Source of the DNA: Planctomycetota bacterium
GTDB taxonomy: Bacteria > Planctomycetota > UBA1135 > GCA-002686595
DNA: 39,199 nucleotides
Assembly: GCA_029250885.1 (NCBI GenBank)
Contig: JAQXEK010000032.1
Coordinates: 1-39,199 of the forward strand
Reading direction: 5' to 3'
Shown here piece after piece: positions 7,255 through 15,322 of the stretch. How positions within the stretch are numbered: the first letter of the stretch is position 1; each line of letters starts with the position of its first letter. A model generated the notes under the pieces. It was not told the origin of the DNA and made no database searches. It saw only the letters and a list, made by a program, of their open reading frames with translations. Position numbers and translations under genes: made by a program.

Positions 7255-8613
7255 TTACTTGCCGCCGGCCCCGGTCACGCCGCCGCGGACCACGCCTGAG
7301 AAGCCCAGTTCGATCGTCTTGCGGGCCTCGTGGCCCACTTCGATCTCAACAAGTCCGCGGAAGGAGCCGTTGCCCTCTTGCTCGAGCCCCAGCAGGGTCA
7401 AGTCCAAGTTCCAGTTTCCCGTGGTCTCGTCCTGGGTCCAGTTGACCTCGAAGTCGCCCGCGTAGGGGAAATCGACGCCAAAGCCCTTAAAGCTGGTCTT
7501 TGGGGCCGTGTCCAGGCTGAAGCCCTCAGCATTGACCGAAAGGACTGCGCTGCGGGTGGCCACTTGACCGGGACGAACCAGGCCGAAGGATACGTGGGGC
7601 GGAGTCAGCTTGACGGGGCCAAGAACCTGGCCGGTCACGAAGAGCACGCGATCGTAGAACTGGGGAGAGCCGTCGGGCAGGAACTTGCCCGCCTGCTCGA
7701 TGTCACTAACCAGGCGGATGGCGCGGCTCAGGTTGCCCTCGGGCAGGTTCGGGCCGCCCTCGACGTTAACAACCCAGCGGGTGCTCTTGCCGTCGGCGTC
7801 GGGAGAGTCCGGAGTCAACTTGACCCGCATCTCCTTCAAGGGAATGTTTGGGTCCAGGGAGAGCTTGAACTTGCCGTAGGCTTCGCTCGTGACGATCACC
7901 TGGCCCTTGCGGACATCCGCCGACTTCATCATGGCGAAGTTAAGGGACGCGGGAGCCAGGGTCATGGCGGGGGTCACGTTGCCCTGGAGCGTAAAGACGG
8001 TGCTGCCGCGGGGATCGTTCGAGACTAGGGTGATGTTACTCTGAGTCGGTCCAACCTTGTTGGCCGTATCAAAAGTCGACTCGATGATGAACTTGGTGCC
8101 AACTGCGATCGGCTTGCCCATCTGGTAGGGGGTTTTTTTGCCCTCCTCACCGAGCAGCATCATCTGGGCACGGGTGCAGCCGCAGCTCTTGTTGAGGCTG
8201 CTGATAATCAAAGGCTCCTCGCCGTTGCTCTCCCCGGCAAAAGTGTGGTGCTCGACCTCGCCTTGGACCATCGATCCAAAGTTCTTCATTTGGGACCCGG
8301 CATCGAACCCGATGCCGCCCTTCCCCACCGGTGCCCGACTGGGCGTTCCACCCAAGGGCTGGGGACCATTGACCACGGGAGTTGTGGTCCCGGTCGTAGC
8401 TCCGCTCGTCGGACGAGGCTTGATTTTGATGCCGCCACCGAGGGTTTTGCCCAGGCGCTTGGGGCGGCCGGTGTCCTTGGTGGCCTCTTCCGACTTAGCC
8501 TCGGACTTTTCACCCTTCGTTTCGGACTTGCCTTCCTGGAGCGAGATCGCCAGGGATGCCGTGGCTACGAGGGCCAGGCCGAGGAGCGAAAATGTCTTGA
8601 TATTGCGGAGCAT
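7255..8613 (-). CDS. Exported DUF1573-domain protein (first of two neighbours)
   Basis: A 452-residue predicted exported protein. Residues 1-24 form a signal peptide (basic MLRNIK, then FSLLGLALVATASLAISL). Residues 27-100 are a low-complexity Lys/Glu then Gly/Pro/Thr linker. A DUF1573 (ASPM/Hydin-like Ig) domain follows: FGSMVQGEVEHHTFAGESNGEEPLIISSLNKSCGCTRA, with the hallmark SCGCT at 143-147, then TFTLQGNVTPAMTLAPASLNFAMM. A later block (KLTPPHVSFGLVRPGQVATRSAVLSVNAEGF) looks like a second Ig-type unit. DUF1573 has no established biochemical role; the paired cysteines could form a disulfide or bind metal. Its neighbour at 8803-10179 carries the same domain, with 189 bases between them. 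A strong terminator follows it. Confidence 0.82.
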   Translation of the reverse strand: MLRNIKTFSLLGLALVATASLAISLQEGKSETKGEKSEAKSEEATKDTGRPKRLGKTLGGGIKIKPRPTSGATTGTTTPVVNGPQPLGGTPSRAPVGKGGIGFDAGSQMKNFGSMVQGEVEHHTFAGESNGEEPLIISSLNKSCGCTRAQMMLLGEEGKKTPYQMGKPIAVGTKFIIESTFDTANKVGPTQSNITLVSNDPRGSTVFTLQGNVTPAMTLAPASLNFAMMKSADVRKGQVIVTSEAYGKFKLSLDPNIPLKEMRVKLTPDSPDADGKSTRWVVNVEGGPNLPEGNLSRAIRLVSDIEQAGKFLPDGSPQFYDRVLFVTGQVLGPVKLTPPHVSFGLVRPGQVATRSAVLSVNAEGFSLDTAPKTSFKGFGVDFPYAGDFEVNWTQDETTGNWNLDLTLLGLEQEGNGSFRGLVEIEVGHEARKTIELGFSGVVRGGVTGAGGK

Positions 8614-8767
8614 GGCGGACTTAGGTGGTTTGGAGAGGCTGAGCGCCTTCGTACTTCAGAAGAGCTCAGTTTAGCCGCTTCGGGGATCAGGTGGCTACCC
8701 ATAGGCGGAATCATCGACTTCGCTGAGGGCGTACGCATGGCGTACGGCCGGTGGTCCTCGATCGTTG

Positions 8768-8784
8768 GCGGCAAACCTTGCCGC
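8768..8784. repeat. Perfect 7-bp inverted repeat between the two DUF1573 genes
   Basis: GCGGCAA-ACC-TTGCCGC forms a tight hairpin 19 bases past the stop of the second DUF1573 gene. No T-run follows on the minus strand, so it may be a weak terminator, a processing site or an mRNA-end stabiliser. CGTACG occurs twice just to its left (near 8730-8750). Confidence 0.4.
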
Positions 8785-8802
8785 TACGCCTATAGACTTG
8801 CC

Positions 8803-10179
8803 CTAGGGCTGAACGATGACCTGGAAAGTGACAAAAATCGGCTCGATGGCTGACTCGTCACCGCCAAGGGCAATCTCGATCCGTCCCTGGAGTCGGTTCT
8901 CTCCCTCGCCAGAGAATCCTGCCACGGACACCTCTAGGTCCCACGCGCCAAGGCAACCGGGTCCAAGGGGGCGCGTGGCGTTTTCTTCGACTCGCCGCAG
9001 GGTCGGCGTAAACGACTTAGCGTGGGCTAGGTCCCCACCGTTCGGATCGGTCATCGCGACCACAGGCTCGGTGCTAAGGAAGGCCTCCAGTAGACCTTGG
9101 TCGTAGCATTCGATGCGCACGCTGGCCGAGGTCATGCTGTTTACCGGGAGGTAGCCAAATGACAGGTACGGAGTGGTCGCTACAACCGGAGCCAAGACCG
9201 TGGCCCGGCTCCAAACATCTAGAAAGTGATGCTCGGGGCGGCGCAGGCCCACCACAGTCCCAGGGTCGATGTTCGGCGCGTCCCCGTTCGAGTCAGCGAC
9301 TGGATCTGTTGCCGGCTGAGATTCGACGCCTTGATCCTCGAAGGCTACGTCGGACTCGAGAAGAAACGGCGCCATCATCACGCCTTCCGAGACCCCCGGC
9401 GACAGAGTCACGGCTAGGGTCCAATGGAGCGCCTTGGGAGAGGACTCACCGGGTACCTGCACGTCAGGAGTCAGCGTATAGGTCACGCCCTCGGGCAGCT
9501 GCCGGGAGGGGCTCGCCTTGAGGCCAAAGGGCTCGAGACTGCTGCTGGTGATATGCGCCATGCGCGTCACGGGCTCGCCGGGGAAGACGCGACCGAAGTC
9601 GATACCCTCGACGTGGCTCACGAGCCACGCCTCAGTCTCGACACCAACCTCTAGGCTGTGGCCGCCTTGAACGTCGTCGCTGTAGACCTCCACGGTCTTC
9701 TTCTCGTAGCCGTGGCGGCCGCGGCTGTCGAACTGGGCGACCACCTCGACCCGGGTCCCCGGGGCCAGGTCCTCGCCATAGACGAGCGCGCGCGGAGAGC
9801 CATCGGGCTCGATGACCCGGGCTTCCACCAGGGTACAGCCACAGCTTGCCTTGATCCGGGCGATGTGAAGAGGCTCGGTGCCCACGCTCACAAGGGGAAA
9901 GACCACCTCGCGCACGGCGCCCTGCCAGATGGTGCCGAAGTTCACCTCGCCCCGGGCCACGTGTAGGCTGGGGCCTTCGACAGCGCCGAGAACGTAAGGT
10001 GCCTCGGGGACGAGCTCGAAGAGCACCTTGGCGGGGCTCGTTTGCACGCCGCCACACGAGATCGTGGTCGCCGAGTAAACCAGCGCTACGGGGAGCGCCG
10101 CGAGCACCGCAAAGCCTGTCATTTTGGCCTTCCAGCCCCTGCTCTTCCTTATATGGTTATTCATTGATTGCGTGATCAT
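8803..10179 (-). CDS. Exported DUF1573-domain protein (second of two neighbours)
   Basis: A 458-residue predicted exported protein. A basic N-terminus is followed by a hydrophobic segment at about 20-40 (TGFAVLAALPVALVYSATTI); the next residues SCGG could be a lipoprotein acceptor cysteine, though the lipobox is not standard. The DUF1573 domain begins near residue 78: GEVNFGTIWQGAVREVVFPLVSVG, then LHIARIKASCGCTLVEA with SCGCT at 112-116. Further Ig-like stretches follow (GIDFGRVFPGEPVTRMAHITS; PYLSFGYLPVNSMTSASVRI). It shares domain type and orientation with its neighbour but little linear sequence outside the SCGCT block, so any duplication would be old. I used the ATG at 10177-10179; an ATG at 10164 is also possible. 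Confidence 0.8.
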   Translation of the reverse strand: MITQSMNNHIRKSRGWKAKMTGFAVLAALPVALVYSATTISCGGVQTSPAKVLFELVPEAPYVLGAVEGPSLHVARGEVNFGTIWQGAVREVVFPLVSVGTEPLHIARIKASCGCTLVEARVIEPDGSPRALVYGEDLAPGTRVEVVAQFDSRGRHGYEKKTVEVYSDDVQGGHSLEVGVETEAWLVSHVEGIDFGRVFPGEPVTRMAHITSSSLEPFGLKASPSRQLPEGVTYTLTPDVQVPGESSPKALHWTLAVTLSPGVSEGVMMAPFLLESDVAFEDQGVESQPATDPVADSNGDAPNIDPGTVVGLRRPEHHFLDVWSRATVLAPVVATTPYLSFGYLPVNSMTSASVRIECYDQGLLEAFLSTEPVVAMTDPNGGDLAHAKSFTPTLRRVEENATRPLGPGCLGAWDLEVSVAGFSGEGENRLQGRIEIALGGDESAIEPIFVTFQVIVQP

Positions 10180-10485
10180 AGCGGCGAAACTTGGGCCCGT
10201 CAGGTCCGCAACGCCCTTCCCGGGTGACTGTCACCATATAAATCAGGCCCTTCGCGGAGGAAGCCCGCGCCCTTGCATTTTTCGGGGTAGAGTTCGAAAT
10301 CGAACGCGATTGCCGGACTTCAGTCCAAAGCCGCTGCCGTCCAACCCTCTCTATAGCATTAGTGCATTGCAAGCAGCTCCGGTTGCCGCCTAGAGCAACT
10401 TCGGTTGCTGAAAAGCGAGCTCTGAATACCGAGTCGCAAAACCCGCCCTTGGGATTGCAGCGTTTCGGCTTATTCTGCGGGTCTT
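10180..10485. other. Divergent intergenic region with three small palindromes
   Basis: No gene is supported in these 306 bases between the DUF1573 gene (-) and the small exported-protein gene (+). Three inverted repeats are visible: GGTGA-CTG-TCACC (10223-10235) beside an AT-rich ATATAAA, GTTCGA-AA-TCGAAC (10292-10305), and AGCAAC-TTCG-GTTGCT (10394-10409), a hairpin with a UUCG tetraloop. A weak promoter (TTGGGA at 10449, TATTCT at 10471) would start almost at the ATG of the rightward gene. Confidence 0.45.
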
Positions 10486-11097
10486 ATGAATACCTCCATC
10501 CAAAGATTCCCCCTCCTTTTCGGTCTCAGTTTGTGTGCGTGTTGCGTTGCGGCACCGTCGCCAGAGGACCTGCTTGCCACAGGCTTCCGGTCCCCCAGCC
10601 AGGCCTTTGGCACCTTCCAGACGGCCCTCGCTGGCGACCACTTGGACCTAAACTACCGCTGCTTCTCAGACAGCTTTAAGGCGCGTACGGGCGCCGACGA
10701 CGCGAGCTTCAAGGTCGGGCTCGACATCTTGCTTAGGGAGAATGCGGGCATGAAGTACATCTCCGAAGCAGAGATCCTGTCCGAGCGCCTGCTCGACCCC
10801 ACCACAGCCGAGCTCATCGTCGAGCTAAACAAGTTCTTCGTGACCGTGCGTGCCCGGGTCATCCTTAAGCGCGAGGACTTCTTCGAGGCCTGGAGCGGCG
10901 ACCAGATCTACTTCGACGGCTTCCGCTCCTACGCCGAGTCCACCGCAATCTACGACGACTCGCCCAACAACCTCTTCGGGTACATCTCTGTTCCCCAAGA
11001 AAAGGACGCCTCTCAAATTACGGAGATTCGAATCGGCCAAGACTGGCACATCGACTCCTTCGAGGTCCTCGAAGAGGACCCTGAACCCCTCAACTAA
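10486..11097 (+). CDS. Small exported (possibly lipo-) protein, unknown function
   Basis: A 203-residue protein I cannot assign to a named family. Residues 1-23 form a signal-like segment (MNTSIQRFPLLFGLSLCACCVAA). LCAC or CACC could serve as an unusual lipobox; otherwise cleavage after AAP is plausible. The mature part starts with PEDLLATGFRSPSQAFGTFQTALAGDHLDLNYRCFSDSFKAR, a helical pattern like the NTF2/SnoaL cone fold (periplasmic proteins counting substrate use or stress), followed by strands such as TAELIVELNKFFVTVRARVIL and EIRIGQDWHIDSFE. That fold is inference only. The gene lies 52 bases before ppdK on the same strand, but ppdK has its own ribosome-binding site, so the link may be positional. 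Confidence 0.72.
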   Translation: MNTSIQRFPLLFGLSLCACCVAAPSPEDLLATGFRSPSQAFGTFQTALAGDHLDLNYRCFSDSFKARTGADDASFKVGLDILLRENAGMKYISEAEILSERLLDPTTAELIVELNKFFVTVRARVILKREDFFEAWSGDQIYFDGFRSYAESTAIYDDSPNNLFGYISVPQEKDASQITEIRIGQDWHIDSFEVLEEDPEPLN

Positions 11098-11149
11098 CCC
11101 CCCCGAACCCAAAAGCATTCGGCGCTTCCCGCGCCACCTGGAGAACGCT

Positions 11150-13891
11150 ATGGCCAGACTCACACAGCAACCCCGCCCACTCCCCAATCACGTCTACTAC
11201 TTTGACGATAAGGGAGCCGATGGCAACAAGGACATGAAGGATATCCTTGGGGGCAAGGGCGCCAACCTTGCTGAGATGTGTGCCCTGGGAATGCCTGTCC
11301 CTCCGGGGTACACGATCTCCTCCGAGGTCTGCAGCTACTACAGTCACCACAACGGTCGCTTTCCCGAGTCTCTGCGCGATGAGATGGTGGTTGCGATCGA
11401 GCGCATGGAGAAGGCCCTGGGCAAGGAGTTTGGCTCCATCCACAACCCACTACTGGTCTCCGTTCGCTCTGGCGCGCGCGTCTCCATGCCCGGCATGATG
11501 GACACGGTGCTGAACCTTGGCCTAAACGACGAGACCGTGGAGGGGCTAGCTAAGCGCTCCGGAAACGAACGCTTTGCCTGGGACAGCTACCGCCGCTTCG
11601 TGCAGATGTTCTCGGATGTGGTGCTGGAGATCGGTCCGGATCCCGGCGAGCACATCAACCCCTTCTCCCTTGCGCTCCGCAAGCTCAAGAAGAGGCGCAA
11701 GGTGGCCAACGCCATCGACCTAGAGGTCGTGGATCTCAAGGCCCTAGTCAAGAGCTTTAAGGCCATCGTCCTGCGTCGCACGGGCAAGGATTTCCCCGAC
11801 AAGCCCGCGGACCAGCTCTGGGCGGCCATCGGCGCCGTCTTCGGCTCTTGGAACAACGACCGCGCCATCGCCTACCGCGAGATGCACAACATCCCCAGCG
11901 AATGGGGTACAGCCGTCACGGTCATGGCCATGGTCTTCGGCAACATGGGCGAGGACTCGGGCACCGGCGTGGCCTTTACCCGGGACCCCGCCAACGGCGA
12001 GAGGCGCTTCTACGGCGAATTTCTGATGAACGCCCAGGGCGAGGACGTGGTTGCGGGCATCCGCACCCCCGAGCAGATCGAGAAGCTGGAGAAGCTGGCG
12101 CCCAAGGCGTACAAGAAGCTGCTGCGCATCCAGAAGAAGCTCGAGCGCCACTACCGCGACATGCAGGACCTCGAGTTCACCATTGAGAACGGCCGCCTGT
12201 TTATGCTGCAGTGCCGCAACGGAAAGCGCACGGGTTTCGCGTCGGTTCGCATCGCGGTCGACATGGTGCGCGAGCGCTTGATCACAAAGCAAGAGGCGCT
12301 CATGCGCATCGACCCCGAGGGCTTGAACCAGCTGCTGCAGCCGGTCTTTGACCCCAAGGACATCGAGGCGGCGAAGAAGAGCGGCAAGCTGCTAACGAAG
12401 GGCCTCAACGCGGGGCCCGGCGCGGCCTCGGGCATGGTGTGCTTCCACGCCGTCGACGCGGTCGCCCTCAAGGCCAAGGGGCACGATGTGATCCTCTGTC
12501 GCGAAGAGACCTCACCCGAGGACATTCGTGGAATGCAGGCCTCCAAGGGTATCCTGACGGCCCGCGGCGGAATGACCAGCCACGCGGCTTTGGTGGCGCG
12601 CCAGATGGGCAAGGTGTGTGTGGCCGGTGCGGGCGAGTGCCTAATCGACTACAAAAAGGCGACCATGACGGTCAATGGCCAGGTGATCCGAGAGGGCGAC
12701 AAGATCTCCCTCAATGGAACCACGGGCGAGGTGCTGATGAGCGCCTTGAGGACGTCTCCATCCGCCGTGCTGCGCCACCTCTTTGGCCCCGGCCGAAAGA
12801 AGGCCAACGACACTGTACTCGCCTACGAGAAGCTCATGTCTTGGGCCGACGATTACCGCACCCTTGGCGTTCGGACCAACGCCGACCAGCCAGACCAGTG
12901 TAAGACAGCGATCGCCTTCGGGGCAGAGGGCGTTGGGCTGACGCGAACGGAACACATGTTCTTCGAGGGCCGTAAAATCGACGCCGTGCGCGAGATGATC
13001 TTGGCCGCCGACCAAGAGGGTCGCAAGAAGGCCTTGCGCAAGCTTCTGCCACTCCAGCGCAAGGATTTTGAGGGCATCTTTAGGGCCATGGAAGATCGTC
13101 CTGTGACGATCCGCACCTTGGATCCGCCCCTACACGAGTTTCTGCCCCATGAGCCCAAGCAGATGCGAAAGCTCGCGAAGGACCTGGGCATCACGGCGAA
13201 GGCCCTGGGTGCGAAGATCGCCAGCCTGCAGGAGTTCAACCCGATGCTCGGTCACCGCGGTTGCCGCCTGGGCATCACCTATCCCGAGATCACACGTATG
13301 CAAGCGCGGGCCCTCTTTGAAGCGGCCTGTAAGGTGGCCAAGGAGACCGGCATCATGCCGCGCCCCGAGATCATGATCCCGCTGATTAGCACCGCCAAGG
13401 AGCTCGAGCTCCAGGCTGCGATTGTGCACGAGGTCGCCGCCGAGGTGTTCACCAAGAAGCGCTTCAGCGTGCCCTATCTTGTGGGCACGATGATCGAGCT
13501 GCCCCGGGCCGCGCTCACCGCTGGTGAGATTGCCCAGACAGCCGAGTTCTTTAGCTTCGGGACGAACGACCTGACCCAGACGACCTACGGCATCAGCCGC
13601 GACGACGGAGGCAGCTTTGTTCCCGAGTACATCGACAAGGAGATCATGCCGAACGACCCCTTCGCGACCCTCGACGGGTCCGGTGTGGGACGGCTCATGG
13701 AGATCGCCTGCGCCGATGGCCGGCGGACGCGTCGAGGCATGAAGCTTGGAATTTGTGGCGAGCACGGGGGCGACCCCGCCTCAATCCAGATCTGCCAGGA
13801 CCTCGGCTTGGACTATGTCTCTTGCTCACCCTATCGCGTTCCCATTGCACGCCTTGCAGCGGCCCAAGCGGCGATTGCACGGTCCCTATAG
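11150..13891 (+). CDS. ppdK: Pyruvate, phosphate dikinase
   Basis: PPDK interconverts ATP + pyruvate + phosphate and AMP + phosphoenolpyruvate + diphosphate, working either in gluconeogenesis or in PPi-linked glycolysis. The 913-residue length is normal. The order is an N-terminal nucleotide-binding domain (GGKGANLAEMCALGMPVPPGYTI near 34-56; SVRSGARVSMPGMMDTVLNLGL near 104-124), the phosphohistidine domain with ARGGMTSHAALVARQMGK (catalytic H478), and the C-terminal PEP/pyruvate barrel (RTEHMF, LGHRGCRLGI, FSFGTNDLTQTTYG, LGICGEHGGDP). The ATG at 11150 is preceded by GGAG at 11140-11143. The long open frame 5' of it is an out-of-frame shadow of the previous gene. A GC-rich hairpin follows at 13933-13973. 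Confidence 0.96.
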   Translation: MARLTQQPRPLPNHVYYFDDKGADGNKDMKDILGGKGANLAEMCALGMPVPPGYTISSEVCSYYSHHNGRFPESLRDEMVVAIERMEKALGKEFGSIHNPLLVSVRSGARVSMPGMMDTVLNLGLNDETVEGLAKRSGNERFAWDSYRRFVQMFSDVVLEIGPDPGEHINPFSLALRKLKKRRKVANAIDLEVVDLKALVKSFKAIVLRRTGKDFPDKPADQLWAAIGAVFGSWNNDRAIAYREMHNIPSEWGTAVTVMAMVFGNMGEDSGTGVAFTRDPANGERRFYGEFLMNAQGEDVVAGIRTPEQIEKLEKLAPKAYKKLLRIQKKLERHYRDMQDLEFTIENGRLFMLQCRNGKRTGFASVRIAVDMVRERLITKQEALMRIDPEGLNQLLQPVFDPKDIEAAKKSGKLLTKGLNAGPGAASGMVCFHAVDAVALKAKGHDVILCREETSPEDIRGMQASKGILTARGGMTSHAALVARQMGKVCVAGAGECLIDYKKATMTVNGQVIREGDKISLNGTTGEVLMSALRTSPSAVLRHLFGPGRKKANDTVLAYEKLMSWADDYRTLGVRTNADQPDQCKTAIAFGAEGVGLTRTEHMFFEGRKIDAVREMILAADQEGRKKALRKLLPLQRKDFEGIFRAMEDRPVTIRTLDPPLHEFLPHEPKQMRKLAKDLGITAKALGAKIASLQEFNPMLGHRGCRLGITYPEITRMQARALFEAACKVAKETGIMPRPEIMIPLISTAKELELQAAIVHEVAAEVFTKKRFSVPYLVGTMIELPRAALTAGEIAQTAEFFSFGTNDLTQTTYGISRDDGGSFVPEYIDKEIMPNDPFATLDGSGVGRLMEIACADGRRTRRGMKLGICGEHGGDPASIQICQDLGLDYVSCSPYRVPIARLAAAQAAIARSL

Positions 13892-13932
13892 CGCTGTCTT
13901 TTAGATTGCTGCACTCCATAAGTTTGCAGCCA

Positions 13933-13978
13933 GGCCCGGCGCCGCCTTCTCTAGGGAATGTGGCGCCGGGGCCGTTTA
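13933..13978 (+). terminator. Probable terminator after ppdK
   Basis: GGCCCGGCGCC (13933-13943) pairs with GGCGCCGGGGCC (13962-13973) with one bulged base. The loop is 18 bases and only a short GTTTAA tract follows. The stem lies 41 bases past the stop codon. Confidence 0.55.
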
Positions 13979-14030
13979 ATCGAGGATCTAGAGCTGAGAA
14001 AAAAGCAGTGCTTGCGAGATTGGGTAACTT

Positions 14031-14075
14031 GCCCCAAGTTGGAGCCTGGGACGCCCCTCAGCTTGGGGCTCCCAA
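14031..14075 (+). promoter_or_regulatory. Structured leader with two mutually exclusive stems before a secreted-protein gene
   Basis: GCCCCAAG (14031-14038) is perfectly complementary to CTTGGGGC (14062-14069). The adjacent TTGGAGCC (14039-14046) can pair with GGCTCCCAA (14067-14075, one bulge). The 3' partners overlap by three bases, so both stems cannot be complete at once. The element ends 40 bases before the ATG at 14116. It does not match a riboswitch class that I recognise. Confidence 0.35.
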
Positions 14076-14115
14076 CCCAGTGATTTGACGTCGAGACACC
14101 ACTGAAAAACTGAGC

Positions 14116-15234
14116 ATGTTTAACCCCTCTCAACTTCGTAGCGCTCTCACCTGCGCTGCCGCTGCACTCACCCTTGGCCTTGCCTTTGGGGCGCCCGCCT
14201 CTGCGCAAACCTGCGCAGGCCAGACCTTCTGGAAGAACGACAGCCTGCCCGACAACCCGTCGGGCTCCCTAGGCATCTCCCTCATTCCCGGACTCTGCGA
14301 AGGCGAGGGTATCGGCTCGGTCTTTAACTTGGCGCCGGGCTCTCCCCTGCAAAAGGTCACCCAGGTCGTCTGTCCCTTTGGATCGGCCGGAGGCGCTAGC
14401 GGCGCCGTGGCCTTGGTGAACGTCCTGATCTACGATGGCGTCACCTTTTCCGGAGCATTGAACACGCCCACCCTCGGACCGCTAGTGTTCGACCTTGGGG
14501 CCGACACCGGGAACAGTATGCAGGTCACGTCCACGGCATTGAACGTCTTCGACATGACAAACTACGACGTCAAGGTGGGCGCGAGTGGCCTGGGTAACTA
14601 CGTCGTAGCCTTTCAGATGGAGTTCAACACGAACGGCAATTGCGACAACGGCTTCACCTCGAACTTCTTTACAGACAACAGCAGCCCTGGGTTCTTCTGC
14701 AACCCCGCCATCACTCCGCCCCAGACCAACCTCATGTTCATCCTCGGCCAAGGCTGGACGGACGCATCGAAGGCCATGGTCCAGGGCTTCACGCTATGCC
14801 CCCTCTTTTATGCCGGCAACTGGGCTATTCGCGCTTGCACCGAGGATGCTGGTCCCGTCAACCCGCTGCAGGTCGCCGTCCAAGGCAGCCCGGTCGCACC
14901 GGGCGGCTTTGTCAACTTGACCTTCAAGGCGCCCGGCTTCCAGGGCGTCCCCTACATTGCGGCCGCCTCGCTAGGCAACTCGCCGGGCATCAACACGGTC
15001 TATGGAAACGTACCCCTTAACAACGACCCGCTGATGCAGATGAGCTTCAATTTGCCGGGCGTGTTCTTTAACTTTACTGGCGTCGTCAGCCCATCGGGCG
15101 AGTCCCCCGGCATTGTCTTCGTCCCCAACAATCCGGCCTTGACTGGGCTCAGCTTCTATGTGGCCTTTATCACCCTGCCACCCGCTCCGGCTGGCTGGGG
15201 GATCTCGGACTCGGCCCTAATTGCGATCCAGTAG
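14116..15234 (+). CDS. Secreted protein with C-terminal beta-module, unknown function
   Basis: A 372-residue protein with a clear signal peptide: MFNPSQLRSAL, hydrophobic TCAAAALTLGLAFG, and an APASAQ cleavage site near residue 30. The mature protein is rich in Gly, Asn, Pro and aromatics and contains eight or so cysteines (CAGQTF, GLCEGEG, VVCPFG, GNCDNG, FFCNP, TLCPLF, IRACTEDA), probably disulfide-bonded. The last 110 residues (from QVAVQGSPVAPGGFVNLTFKAPG to VFVPNNPALTGLSFYVAFITL, then WGISDSALIAIQ) resemble a C-terminal module that I recall from many secreted planctomycete proteins; this is memory, not a search result. No catalytic motif is visible. It may be a surface or cell-wall component. 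Confidence 0.75.
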   Translation: MFNPSQLRSALTCAAAALTLGLAFGAPASAQTCAGQTFWKNDSLPDNPSGSLGISLIPGLCEGEGIGSVFNLAPGSPLQKVTQVVCPFGSAGGASGAVALVNVLIYDGVTFSGALNTPTLGPLVFDLGADTGNSMQVTSTALNVFDMTNYDVKVGASGLGNYVVAFQMEFNTNGNCDNGFTSNFFTDNSSPGFFCNPAITPPQTNLMFILGQGWTDASKAMVQGFTLCPLFYAGNWAIRACTEDAGPVNPLQVAVQGSPVAPGGFVNLTFKAPGFQGVPYIAAASLGNSPGINTVYGNVPLNNDPLMQMSFNLPGVFFNFTGVVSPSGESPGIVFVPNNPALTGLSFYVAFITLPPAPAGWGISDSALIAIQ

Positions 15235-15253
15235 GCCGAGCCTAGGCTTGGCC
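15234..15253. repeat. Near-perfect 9-bp hairpin at the stop of the secreted-protein gene
   Basis: GGCCGAGCC-TA-GGCTTGGCC has one G-T pair and a two-base loop, and starts at the last base of the TAG stop. No T-run follows, so transcription may continue into the kinase gene 70 bases on. Confidence 0.4.
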
Positions 15254-15322
15254 CAAAAGGCTGGCCGCCCGGGGCGCCGAACGCGATAAGATCCGGTGAC
15301 CGCAACCGGCGGTCCACCAACT

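Noticed and set aside
10292..10305. GTTCGA-AA-TCGAAC as an SOS (LexA) box
   Set aside because: The half-sites are in the opposite order to the mycobacterial TCGAAC-N4-GTTCGA box and no SOS gene is adjacent.
10850..11149. Extension of the ppdK frame upstream by 100 codons
   Set aside because: Overlaps the preceding gene out of frame; ppdK has a good ribosome-binding site and family start at 11150.
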